Below are positions 4,682 to 12,738 of a stretch of DNA of 16,968 nucleotides, one piece after another. A program made the translations under genes and the position numbers. Source of the stretch: a bacterium (lineage in GTDB: Bacteria; NPL-UPA2; JAUVJM01); NCBI GenBank assembly GCA_030596585.1, contig JAUVJM010000015.1, positions 1 through 16,968 of the forward strand, written 5' to 3'. How positions within the stretch are numbered: the first letter of the stretch is position 1; the number at the start of each line of letters is the position of its first letter. A model generated the notes under the pieces. It saw only the letters and a list, made by a program, of their open reading frames with translations, did not search any database and was not told the origin of the DNA.

Positions 4682-5497
4682 ATGATACAGCACAGCAGGA
4701 AGATTTGGCTTTTAGTTATGATAGGATTGGCAGTGGTCTCCGGCATCGTTTTTGCGGTTGCGGTGAAACCAATCCACTCCCGCGCAAAGAATCTGCATTT
4801 ACGATACTTCATGAAAACCGCTATCAAGGAGAAATTCATAACCCGCCTTCAGGGTGCTCCCACAGACTCCCTGCTAAGAGCAGTGGTCGAAGAAGATAAG
4901 TTGTTGAATGACACCCTTGCGCATACCGTCAGGGAACTCAACTTGCAGAAGGCAGAACTTCTCCCCGAAATGACTGCCCGGCCGAGCATATACTGGCTGG
5001 ATGTCCTGCGCAAGACAAGACTGGCTCTCACGCGCGAGACGAGAAAAGCAGGCATGGAAATTCCACAAGGGCTAACTTTTGGAGACGATATACCATCTGA
5101 TGAAAAAGTCCCGGAACTCCTGCGGAAGTTAGAACTCGTTGAAGAACTTATTAGGCTCGGGATCAAAAGCGGGGTGAATTCCTTCTCCGATTTGAACCTG
5201 GGAAACGAAGTAGTTGTGCAAAGCTCCGGAAAGGACTTCTTGAGAAAGCTAAATGTCAATCTTTCGATGACGGGCAGTCTCAATAGCCTGGTTAACTTCA
5301 TCTATCTCTTGCAGAAGGCAAACTCATTTTTCGTCATTCAGGACATGGAGATCGAAAGCAAGGGCGGGGTTTTGAAGACGAAGGTTGTCCTCTCAATGTT
5401 ATATTTTCTTTCCGATGAAAACGAGCCTGGTGAGACAGAACCTCTCACGCTGCGGGAGAAACATGTTAAGAGTCGAACAGTTATCAAAAAATCTTGA
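4682..5497 (+). CDS. PilO-like inner-membrane protein
   Basis: A 271-residue bitopic protein with a short cytoplasmic start, one membrane helix (about 8-28), a long helical and charged stretch (about 30-150), and a C-terminal domain around residues 190-245 whose pattern (LNVNLSMTGSLNSLVNFIYL, then VIQDMEIES) fits the PilO/GspM ferredoxin-like fold. PilO pairs with PilN in the periplasm to connect the motor side to the secretin. It follows the pilM-pilN fusion after 14 bases and overlaps the next gene by 35 bp, so it belongs to the operon. AGGT (4670-4673) stands eight bases before the start. It is longer than many PilO proteins (about 200-215). Similarity to the Akkermansia Amuc_1100 type of PilO relative is an inference from gene order and architecture. 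Confidence 0.75.
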   Translation: MIQHSRKIWLLVMIGLAVVSGIVFAVAVKPIHSRAKNLHLRYFMKTAIKEKFITRLQGAPTDSLLRAVVEEDKLLNDTLAHTVRELNLQKAELLPEMTARPSIYWLDVLRKTRLALTRETRKAGMEIPQGLTFGDDIPSDEKVPELLRKLELVEELIRLGIKSGVNSFSDLNLGNEVVVQSSGKDFLRKLNVNLSMTGSLNSLVNFIYLLQKANSFFVIQDMEIESKGGVLKTKVVLSMLYFLSDENEPGETEPLTLREKHVKSRTVIKKS

Positions 5498-6437
5498 GGC
5501 AGCTGTATGTTTTGCACTTTTTGGGGTTCTTGCGTTTGTGAGTGTGTATTTGCTGAAACCCTGCGTGGAGGGAACTGATCTCGGTGCTTTCAACCGCGGC
5601 GCAGCAGGGACAGCGCAAGCGCAGACGAAATACGTAGCTGCAAGAAGGAAAGCGACATTAGAAAAACGGAGAATCCTGATGGGCTCAATCATGGCAAAAC
5701 CTATTTCCCACTATGGCTTGATACTGAGACGCAACCCCTTTGCACCCATTCCTCCGTTTGAGGGAGTAATCATCGAGCCCAAAGATTTCATCCTTGTTAG
5801 CGCGCCATCCAGGGAAACTGGCAGTTGGATTGCCAACATACAGAATAGCAAAACAGGAGAATCCTTCTCGGTCAGAGAAGGAGAAGAAATAGCCGAAGTG
5901 CTAAGGGTCAAAAAAATAGAACGGGACAAGGTAATTCTCAGTTGGAAAGAGAGCTACGACATCGTACTTGTAGCACCGGTGACAGATATCCCCCGGGAGG
6001 ATCTTTTCCTTCCCAGACCACCGCAGCACCTGCTTGAAAAAACTTCATGGTTCGCCTGGGTAGAAGATCGCAGGACAGGAGATGTGTACAAAGTGCAAGT
6101 GGGAGATGAAATAACAGGCGGTTTTATTATAAAGGAAATAGATGCAGGGAGAGTAGTTATCATCGACGAAACAGGACAGGAGATAGTACTGGCTCCTCCG
6201 GCACCTCCTCCCACGCCTACCGTTGACCTGATTCTTACCGGGACTATATATATTCCGGGACAAAAAGCATGGGTGGTGCAGATAGAGAATCGCAGGACGG
6301 GTGAGATATACTTCAAACGACAGGGAGAGCAAATAGAAGACGTCTTCACCATCGAGAAAATAGAAAGAAACAAGATAATCCTCTCAAGAGTGGAAGAAGA
6401 AAACATAGTGCTAAAACTCAGACAGACGGGAGACTGA
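5463..6437 (+). CDS. PilP/GspC-like bitopic protein with three periplasmic repeats
   Basis: The 324-residue protein has an N-terminal membrane helix (about 12-31), a linker with NPFAP (91-95), then three copies of one module starting at W122, W196 and W270, exactly 74 residues apart. Each reads roughly W-x-x-x-I/V-x-[ND]-x-[KR]-T-G-[ED]-x-[FY], then G-[ED]-x-I and KKIE/KEID/EKIE followed by VIL-type strands. The third copy, preceded by LILTGTIYIPG, resembles the homology region of GspC and the C-terminal domain of PilP, which dock on the secretin N0 domain. The ATG at 5463 is chosen for GGGAG (5454-5458) and because translation then begins right before the membrane helix; an in-frame start at 5385 would sit deep inside the previous gene. 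It directly precedes two secretin genes, the expected partners. Confidence 0.75.
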   Translation: MLRVEQLSKNLEAAVCFALFGVLAFVSVYLLKPCVEGTDLGAFNRGAAGTAQAQTKYVAARRKATLEKRRILMGSIMAKPISHYGLILRRNPFAPIPPFEGVIIEPKDFILVSAPSRETGSWIANIQNSKTGESFSVREGEEIAEVLRVKKIERDKVILSWKESYDIVLVAPVTDIPREDLFLPRPPQHLLEKTSWFAWVEDRRTGDVYKVQVGDEITGGFIIKEIDAGRVVIIDETGQEIVLAPPAPPPTPTVDLILTGTIYIPGQKAWVVQIENRRTGEIYFKRQGEQIEDVFTIEKIERNKIILSRVEEENIVLKLRQTGD

Positions 6438-6439
6438 GC

Positions 6440-8818
6440 ATGCGTATAAGGCTGTTAGCGGTGTTCTTGGTTATTCTCACGGGTACAATTCTCAACTCAG
6501 AAGAGTCAGACCGAAGAGCTGAGGAAAAGGCGGGAAGAAAAGCGCGGTTGGAGACGACAGCAACTGTGGAAGAGCTTGCTGCCGCGAGAAAAGAGGAAAT
6601 CGCAAATTCACTTCAAAAGGGTGTAGAACACTACAGGAAAAGCGAGTTCGAGCTTGCGATAATTCAGTTCAACGAAATTCTGGAGATAGCGCCTGAGAAC
6701 AAAATTGCCCGCGCTTATCTCGAAAGGGCGCAGAAGTATATCGAGCACAAGAATAAACAGGAACTCAGAAGGCGTCAGGCAGAAGAGAGAAAACTCCTCG
6801 CGGAAAAGAAGAAAAAGGAGAAGAAGCAAGCGCAACTCCAGGCTCAGAAAGAGAGACTGGCAAAGGTTCATATAGATAGAGGCGATGCCTATTACCGTTC
6901 CCGCAAATTAGAATCTGCTGTCAGTGAGTGGGAGAAAGCCCTCGGCATTCACCCTGAGAATAAACCTGCCGAGGAGAGATTGCTGCGCGTGAAACGTGAA
7001 CTGGCAGGGAAGCAGGAGAAAATTGAGAATGAGAGGAAGGCGGATGACTTCATAGAGCAAGGCAGATTGTATTTCAGGCAGAAGCAGTACAAGGAAGCAA
7101 TTGCCTGCTGGCAGAAGGTTCTGGATTTAGTGCCGGGAAACCACCCGGATAGCGACCGCGCGGAATCATGGATTCATGTCGCGGAAATATGCCGGACGGA
7201 AAAGGAGGAAAAAGAAGCTATCTCTAAGAAAGACATTTCGGAAAGGTCATCGCTTGTGGGAATTACCGAAGCATGGCTTCCCCGCAGAAGAAAAGCAAAG
7301 GCGGTTGAGGCAGAGCCTGCCGCAGAGGGAACTGTATCATCAGAGGAGAAACGCAAGATTGAAGAAAAGGCAAGGCAGATTATCTCAGTCAATTTTGAGA
7401 ATGCGCATATAAGAAGCGTCCTGACATATTTGTCCGAGGTAAGCGGAGTAAATATCGTCCTTGATGAGGAAGTGTTCCCCGATGTTGAGGGAGCGCCTGC
7501 TGAAGGACAGACATCTCCGAGAATCACAATCGATTTGCAGGACTTACCTCTGATTGAAGCTTTGAGAGTTATCCTGCGCGCAAAGAATCTGGTCCACAGA
7601 ATGGAAGAAAACTTAGTCTGGATCACTACGCCGGAACGTATGGCGGCTGAAAAACTCGTAACCAAGATATACTCACTGCTTCGGGCAGTAACCGGAGTAG
7701 TGGAGATTGAAAGGCCCGAGATGGGAGAAGGAGATGGGGATGACGAAGGAGGAATACTCGGAGGAGAAGACGAAACAGGAGAAACAGAAGAAGGCGCCAT
7801 ATCGGCTGAATCAGTCATTGATACGCTTGAAGAGGCTGTTCCATGGCCGGAAAGAAGCTTCATACACTTCGATGAGAGAACGGGCAATCTGGTAGTCCGC
7901 AACACGCAGACAAACCTTGCTATCCTCGAGGAACTTATCAGACAGATTGAAGGAGCTCCCATGCAGGTCTCGATTGAGGCCCGGTTCATCACCGTATCCA
8001 CGAATGAATTGCGCCAGCTCGGGGTCGAGTTTCCGTATCTCAAGGTAGCGCTCGGAGCGAAAGGCAACATCGATGTAAGTCGTGATACCGGTTATGGTAC
8101 GGACCTCAGTTATATTACGGGCACGGGTTTCACCCAGGGCCAGGGTCTTGCTCTGAGTTACACAAAGCTAAATCCAACACAGTTCCAGATGTTCCTTGAT
8201 GCAATAGAGAAGACTGAATCTATTAACTTCCTTTCGGCGCCGAGGGTCATGACCAGAAACCAGCAGGAAGCGGAAATAAAGGTAGTGGACGAATACAGAT
8301 TTGCTGAGGATTGGGAAACGTTCTACTACATATACTACGCGGATTTCAACAACGATGGAATCGATGAACCGCACCAGGGAGTGACAATAGTACCCTCATC
8401 GTTTGAAGACGAACCCACCGAAATAGGAATAATCCTTACGGTTACCCCTGACATCGGTACCGATATGAATATAACTCTGAAGATAAGGCCCATAGTCAAT
8501 GAATTTCTCGGCTGGGCAGTCTACGGAGTCGGTGGACAAGCTGATGACGATATAGCTGAAAATTATGTGCAGCTTCAGAAAATCCACGAAAGCAGAATAG
8601 ATACTCAGATTGTTGTTGCGGACGGAGAAACGATTGTGATGGGAGGACTAACTCAAGAAGAATCAAGCGAAACACTCAAAAAGGTTCCTTTCCTGGGCGA
8701 TATTCCGCTTCTCGGGCGCCTTTTCAGCAGGACGGCAACGACAAATAATAGGAGGAGTCTTCTCATCTTCATAACTACTCATCTTGTAAAACCAACTGGT
8801 GAGAGGTATAGCACATGA
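6440..8818 (+). CDS. Secretin 1, TPR-headed outer-membrane channel
   Basis: A 792-residue exported protein starting with a Sec signal peptide (about 1-20). Three TPR-like helix pairs follow (about 55-88, 141-176, 201-235), separated by charged coiled coil. A linker carries EAWLP (277-281). The N0/STN domain begins near residue 313 (ISVNFENAHIRSVLTYLSEV), followed by a very acidic linker (about 425-452), an N1-type domain and the secretin barrel from about 505 to the end, with VADGETIVMGGL (726-737) and VPFLGDIPLLGRLF. Secretins form multimeric outer-membrane gates for pili or secreted proteins. A D-x-N-x-D-G loop (D635 to E643) interrupts the barrel region. It starts two bases after the previous stop and overlaps the next gene by ATGA. 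Whether it serves a pilus or a secretion system cannot be decided here. Confidence 0.92.
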   Translation: MRIRLLAVFLVILTGTILNSEESDRRAEEKAGRKARLETTATVEELAAARKEEIANSLQKGVEHYRKSEFELAIIQFNEILEIAPENKIARAYLERAQKYIEHKNKQELRRRQAEERKLLAEKKKKEKKQAQLQAQKERLAKVHIDRGDAYYRSRKLESAVSEWEKALGIHPENKPAEERLLRVKRELAGKQEKIENERKADDFIEQGRLYFRQKQYKEAIACWQKVLDLVPGNHPDSDRAESWIHVAEICRTEKEEKEAISKKDISERSSLVGITEAWLPRRRKAKAVEAEPAAEGTVSSEEKRKIEEKARQIISVNFENAHIRSVLTYLSEVSGVNIVLDEEVFPDVEGAPAEGQTSPRITIDLQDLPLIEALRVILRAKNLVHRMEENLVWITTPERMAAEKLVTKIYSLLRAVTGVVEIERPEMGEGDGDDEGGILGGEDETGETEEGAISAESVIDTLEEAVPWPERSFIHFDERTGNLVVRNTQTNLAILEELIRQIEGAPMQVSIEARFITVSTNELRQLGVEFPYLKVALGAKGNIDVSRDTGYGTDLSYITGTGFTQGQGLALSYTKLNPTQFQMFLDAIEKTESINFLSAPRVMTRNQQEAEIKVVDEYRFAEDWETFYYIYYADFNNDGIDEPHQGVTIVPSSFEDEPTEIGIILTVTPDIGTDMNITLKIRPIVNEFLGWAVYGVGGQADDDIAENYVQLQKIHESRIDTQIVVADGETIVMGGLTQEESSETLKKVPFLGDIPLLGRLFSRTATTNNRRSLLIFITTHLVKPTGERYST

Positions 8819-11082
8819 AACTCAAACTACTACTTGGCTTGCTGTTCTTGGGAATCTGGCTTCTGTTCCCGCTTTGCAAACTAACGGGGCAGATCCTTGC
8901 CGCGAACGAAGACGAAAAAGATTCTGCGGTTGAGAAAGCGGCTGAGGAAGCCGCCGTAAGGATGAACCAGCTCGCCTTCGAAAAACAGGAGATGGTTTCA
9001 TCTCATCTCCGGAAAGGGGAAGAGCTTCTCCTCGACGCGGCGAAACTTGAGGAGCTTGAGGAGGCGGAAAAGGAATTCCTCGAGGTACTAAAAATTCTGC
9101 CTGGTGAAAGGAAGGCTTCTGCATATCTCAAATATATTGGAAAGCTAAAGGGGTCCCTGGAGAAAAAGAAAGATAGGGAGAAAGCGATAGAGAAACAACA
9201 GCAGTTATTGGAGGAAGATAGAGAGAAACAAGAAGCGCTGGCGAAAATCAGGTCTGAAAAGAAAAGGGACGAAAGGAAAACCGCTGTCCGGAGAAGAGAA
9301 AGGATCGTGACCAGAGAGCAAAAGATAGATGAACGCTTGCGTCAGGGCAGGGAATACTACGGGCAGGAAAAATACGAGGAGGCTATCGGCGAATGGGAAC
9401 AGGTATTAGAGCTTACAGACCCCTCAGATAGGGATTATCAGAGGGTATTGAGCTGGATGCACCAGGCGAAGATTGCCCAACAGCGTAAGAGAGAACTGCA
9501 GGCACGACCGATACGAAAACAACTCAAAGGACAGATGTCCCTGCACGTGGAAGAAGCGTGGTCACCGAAAGAGCCGACAGGCGAGAGAAAAAGTAAGACC
9601 GAAGAAGAAGTTACGGAAAAAATAAGTGCGGCACGTCTGAGGCTGGAAAAGAAGGCAATCCAGTTTATCTCTCTTGATTTCCAAAATGCTCACCTCAGGA
9701 AGGTTCTAACTTATCTGAGCAAAGTGAGTGGTATCAACATCGTGCTTGACGAGAGCGTTTTTCCACCTGAAGCTGAAAGGGAAAAAACGCCTGCGCCCGC
9801 GCCTCCTGCCGGTGAGGAAACTGCTCCTGCAGTTCCGACCGCCGCTGTAGCTGTAGAGGAAGTAACATCCGGCGGGCATGCCAGGGTTACTATACGGCTC
9901 AAGGATATCCCCCTGATTGAAGCCCTGGACGTAATCCTCAGGACAAAAGGGCTGAGCTATAAGATTGAGGAGAACATAATCTGGATTACGACCGAGGAAA
10001 ATCTCCAGGCGGGAGACCTTATAACCAAGACTTATAGACCTGCAGGCGGTATAAGCGACGTCGTTGACATGCTGAAAAAGACGGTGCCTTTTGACACGGA
10101 AAAGGTGGAAGATGCCGAGGTCGAAGGGCCGAAAGACAGCTATATTACAGCCGATCTGACGACAAGCATAATATTCATCACAAACACTGCCTCGAACCAC
10201 TGCCTGGCGGAAGATATCATTCGGAATCTCTCGAGCGCGGCGCCGCAGGCATCGATTGAAGCAAGATTTATTGACATTTCTACGAGTACACTGGCACAGT
10301 TTGGTATTCAGTGGCAATTTCCCGAAGCAGTTAAGGGATTGAGCAAGGACTCATACATTGGCGATCAGACTTTCCTCGGCGGAAAGCCGAGCGCCGGACC
10401 CGGCACAGAAACCGGCGTTGGTGAAATTGCCCAGCCGCGCGGGCTCTTCCTAAAATACAGCAAGTTAACCCCGATCCAGTTCGAAGCCGTTCTGCAGGCG
10501 TTTGAACAAACGGGAGACGCGAATGAACTATCTGCACCCAAGATAACCGTGATTAACAACTATGAGGCAAGCATAGATATCAGCACAAGCCTCCCATACA
10601 TTTCAACATTCGACATAGACACAGAAACAATTGAGATTGACCACAACGATTTTAAGCTGTCCACAGCGGTCCCGGGTGATACGGAAGAGCGCAAGGTAGG
10701 AGTTATGCTAACAGTTACTCCCGGTATAGGCGCTGACAGAAGGACAATTAACCTTACACTTATCCCGGAGGTTACGGAACTCGCCGGGTGGATTGAATAC
10801 GGATCGTCCTCGGTTGCAGGATTTACTATCATACAGCCTATCTTTGACGTCAGGTACATTACAACAAACGTTGATGTAAATGACGGTGACACTCTTGTTC
10901 TGGGCGGGTTGGTTCGGAGCAATGAGATGGAAAAAGAGGTTTGCGTTCCCTTTTTCGGACGCATACCGGTCGTGGGAAATCTTTTCAGGAGAAAAAATAT
11001 CTCCACTGACAAGAGGGAACTTCTCATATTCATAACTGCCACAATAGTTGAGCCAAGCGGCCAACGTCTGGTCGGCAGGTAA
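8815..11082 (+). CDS. Secretin 2, paralogue of the preceding secretin
   Basis: A 755-residue paralogue of the upstream gene with the same order: signal peptide (about 1-29), TPR-like region (about 58-105), long charged coiled coil, a second TPR-like region (171-222), the linker motif EAWSP (247-251), N0 domain from I282 (IQFISLDFQNAHLRKVLTYL), N1 domain, and secretin barrel from about 475 with VNDGDTLVLGGL (688-699) and VPFFGRIPVVGNLF. It differs by a Pro/Ala-rich insert inside N0 (about 326-348) and by lacking the acidic linker. ATG overlaps the upstream stop (8815-8818), so translation is coupled. Either the two form a mixed channel, or each serves a different substrate or condition. The stop codon lies in the first bases of a repeat end (11079-11099). 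The family call is secure; the division of labour is unknown. Confidence 0.92.
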   Translation: MKLKLLLGLLFLGIWLLFPLCKLTGQILAANEDEKDSAVEKAAEEAAVRMNQLAFEKQEMVSSHLRKGEELLLDAAKLEELEEAEKEFLEVLKILPGERKASAYLKYIGKLKGSLEKKKDREKAIEKQQQLLEEDREKQEALAKIRSEKKRDERKTAVRRRERIVTREQKIDERLRQGREYYGQEKYEEAIGEWEQVLELTDPSDRDYQRVLSWMHQAKIAQQRKRELQARPIRKQLKGQMSLHVEEAWSPKEPTGERKSKTEEEVTEKISAARLRLEKKAIQFISLDFQNAHLRKVLTYLSKVSGINIVLDESVFPPEAEREKTPAPAPPAGEETAPAVPTAAVAVEEVTSGGHARVTIRLKDIPLIEALDVILRTKGLSYKIEENIIWITTEENLQAGDLITKTYRPAGGISDVVDMLKKTVPFDTEKVEDAEVEGPKDSYITADLTTSIIFITNTASNHCLAEDIIRNLSSAAPQASIEARFIDISTSTLAQFGIQWQFPEAVKGLSKDSYIGDQTFLGGKPSAGPGTETGVGEIAQPRGLFLKYSKLTPIQFEAVLQAFEQTGDANELSAPKITVINNYEASIDISTSLPYISTFDIDTETIEIDHNDFKLSTAVPGDTEERKVGVMLTVTPGIGADRRTINLTLIPEVTELAGWIEYGSSSVAGFTIIQPIFDVRYITTNVDVNDGDTLVLGGLVRSNEMEKEVCVPFFGRIPVVGNLFRRKNISTDKRELLIFITATIVEPSGQRLVGR

Positions 11083-11165
11083 GTTTCAGTGAACCGTGTA
11101 AAGCCTTACTCTTCGAGCTTGTCGAGAAGTCATCTTCTCGATGCGCTTCCGCTTACTCGAAGAAT
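11079..11165 (+). repeat. Second copy of the GTAA...GTGAACCGTGT element (partial)
   Basis: The left end 11079-11099 matches the ends at 2752-2773 and 16309-16330, sharing GTGAACCGTGT, and overlaps the stop codon of secretin 2. Inside lies TTCGAGCTTGTCGAGAA (11112-11128), the exact reverse complement of the 17-mer at 2789-2805 and 16346-16362. No matching right end is recognisable. Confidence 0.6.
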
Positions 11166-11174
11166 AAACAGTTT

Positions 11175-12041
11175 ATGGTTCTCATCTTGAACCGATTATT
11201 TCTCATAGACAGCCATTCGTATATTTACCGTGCTTTCTATGCCATTCCGAACCTGCGAACGTCAACAGGGCTCCCGACAAACGCGGCTTACGGATTTAGC
11301 GCGATGCTGATGAAATTATGCAGGGAACAGAAACCTGAGTACATAGCAAACGCTTTCGATTTGCCTGCTCCGACATTCAGGCACAGTGCATTTCCTCAAT
11401 ACAAGGCGAATCGTCCCCAGATGCCTGAGGATTTAAAAAAGCAGATGCCGATCATCAAGGAGATTGTCAGGGCTTTGCGTATTCCCATATTGGAAAGGGA
11501 AGGATACGAGGCTGATGATATTCTGGCAACCTTTGCAAAGGCAGGAGGAGAAAACGGATTTGAGGTATACGTGTTCAGCAGAGACAAAGATTGCCTGCAA
11601 ACTGCCAGCCGGAACATAAAAATCGTAAGGCAGGAAAATGATGCCCCGTTTGACGTAGAAAGGGTCAGAAAGGTTTACGGCGTTGATCCCTCACAGCTTC
11701 CGGATGTCATGGCTCTTTCCGGGGACAGCTCGGATAATATCCCCGGGGTTCCGGGAATCGGGACAAAAACGGCAGGCAGATTAATACAGGAATTCGGAAG
11801 TCTTGAGAACTTGTTGGATAACATCAACAGCGTGAGAAACGCAAGAGTCAAAGACAACCTCAGGCAGTTTTCCGACAGGGCAAAACTTAACAAGGAACTT
11901 GTGACGCTCGATAGCAATGTGCCTCTTTCGGTTGATTTTGATTCGTTCAGGTTGAAAGAACCTGACAGAAACAGACTCTCGGAAATATTCGGTAAACTTG
12001 AATTTAAGGGCTTGCTGAAGAAATTGCTTGAAAGTATTTAG
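11175..12041 (+). CDS. Stand-alone 5'-3' exonuclease, DNA polymerase I N-terminal domain type
   Basis: A 288-residue flap/5'-3' exonuclease of the kind forming the first third of bacterial PolA, removing RNA primers and flaps. Metal-site residues are visible: D12 (LIDSHSYIYRAFYA), D62 with TFRH (67-70), YKANRP (76-81), D114-D115 in YEADDILAT, D137 and D139 in SRDKDCLQ, and D184/D187 in SGDSSDNIPGVPGIG, which leads into the helix-hairpin-helix region. R136 replaces the glycine usually found in the G-D-K-D motif. The frame ends with a proper stop after the exonuclease domain, and no polymerase domain follows in any frame nearby. The start is uncertain (weak ribosome binding site; TTG at 11187 is an alternative). 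It could replace or accompany a polymerase-only PolA encoded elsewhere. Confidence 0.88.
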   Translation: MVLILNRLFLIDSHSYIYRAFYAIPNLRTSTGLPTNAAYGFSAMLMKLCREQKPEYIANAFDLPAPTFRHSAFPQYKANRPQMPEDLKKQMPIIKEIVRALRIPILEREGYEADDILATFAKAGGENGFEVYVFSRDKDCLQTASRNIKIVRQENDAPFDVERVRKVYGVDPSQLPDVMALSGDSSDNIPGVPGIGTKTAGRLIQEFGSLENLLDNINSVRNARVKDNLRQFSDRAKLNKELVTLDSNVPLSVDFDSFRLKEPDRNRLSEIFGKLEFKGLLKKLLESI

Positions 12042-12056
12042 AATTTGTGGTATCAT
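12028..12056 (+). promoter_or_regulatory. Sigma70-type promoter overlapping the end of the exonuclease gene
   Basis: TTGAAA (12028-12033) and TATCAT (12051-12056) are 17 bases apart, ten of twelve consensus positions. Transcription would start near 12063 and run through the hairpin repeat (12091-12178) into the three-gene group at 12199-16298. This is a sequence match only. Confidence 0.5.
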
Positions 12057-12090
12057 ATTTTTGTAGCTCGTAAGCATTCTGTAAACCCCT

Positions 12091-12178
12091 TGTCATTCTG
12101 AACGAAGTGAAGAATCTGCTTAGATTCTTCGTTCCTTCGCTTCGCTCGAGGACAGGCGCTCCGCTCCTCAGAATGACA
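12091..12178. repeat. TGTCATTCTGA...TCAGAATGACA palindromic repeat
   Basis: The perfect 11-bp outer arms TGTCATTCTGA (12091-12101) and TCAGAATGACA (12168-12178) enclose a perfect 9-bp hairpin GAAGAATCT-GCTT-AGATTCTTC (12109-12130) and a run rich in TTCGCT/CTCGAG motifs. It belongs to the same end-motif family as 1906-1947. No T-run follows, so it is not a standard intrinsic terminator. Confidence 0.85.
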
Positions 12179-12198
12179 GGTTGAAACTGGCCAAGCCA

Positions 12199-12672
12199 AT
12201 GAGAAAAATTTTTCGAATACTGATGCCGGTTCTTGTGTTGGTCTCCGTCGCAGGCATGCAGGGAGAATCGAAACCAGCCTTTGACGTGAAGGCTCTCACG
12301 GATAGAGAAGATGAAGATTTCGTATTCATCAAGACAAAGTACAGATGCAACCTCAAGACGGCCAAAAATGTGGAACTGAAAATATATGCTCTGTTAGGGA
12401 GGGGAAGCAAGAAGAAAACCGCCTCCGGAAGTATTAAGCTCGCAAAAGTCGAGAGGGGATACCATTCCCAAACTTTCATGATAACTCCATCCCTCACCAC
12501 GAGTTACGGAACACCGCGGAAGCTCCATGTAGAAATATGGTATAAGGACAGACTCACGGCAAGCAGGACGAAACCGAGCACGAAAGAGAAGTGGTGGGAA
12601 GGAAAAACGATGGACATCATTGTCCGGTCTGATGACAAGATTGAAAAACTCATGCGGGACTATAAAGATTAA
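12199..12672 (+). CDS. Small secreted protein of unknown function
   Basis: A 157-residue protein beginning with a clear Sec signal peptide (MRKIFRILMPVLVLVSVAGM), followed by an alternating hydrophobic/polar sequence that suggests beta-strands (VFIKTKYRC, VELKIYALLG, RKLHVEIWYK) and a basic middle. I do not recognise a family. Mature cysteines are few and there is no lipobox. The ATG at 12199 gives a normal signal peptide; a TTG at 12181 is also in frame but abuts the hairpin repeat ending at 12178. The ribosome binding site is weak for both. It is followed after 66 bases by the STT3-like gene and is probably co-transcribed with it from the promoter at 12028-12056. Likely periplasmic or surface-exposed; its role is unknown. 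Confidence 0.75.
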   Translation: MRKIFRILMPVLVLVSVAGMQGESKPAFDVKALTDREDEDFVFIKTKYRCNLKTAKNVELKIYALLGRGSKKKTASGSIKLAKVERGYHSQTFMITPSLTTSYGTPRKLHVEIWYKDRLTASRTKPSTKEKWWEGKTMDIIVRSDDKIEKLMRDYKD

Positions 12673-12709
12673 ATACTCTTCAGCCTTAGACCTCTAAATT
12701 TTCGAAAGT

Positions 12710-12735
12710 CAAAGTAAACTCCGAACAAAGTAAAC
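12710..12735 (+). repeat. Short direct repeat CAAAGTAAAC
   Basis: The 10-mer CAAAGTAAAC occurs at 12710-12719 and 12726-12735, just before the ATG of the next gene. The same 10-mer forms the left part of the hairpin at 1952-1967. It may be a decayed repeat, or chance. Confidence 0.4.
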
Positions 12736-12738
12736 GAT

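Noticed and set aside
5385..5462. In-frame upstream start for the PilP/GspC-like gene at 5385
   Set aside because: It would overlap pilO by over 110 bp and add a 26-residue extension before the membrane helix. The ATG at 5463 has GGGAG at a usable distance.
7174..8070. 298-codon open frame on the minus strand
   Set aside because: It is antisense to secretin 1, rich in Ser/Arg/Thr, has no domain, and is explained by the purine-rich coding strand opposite.
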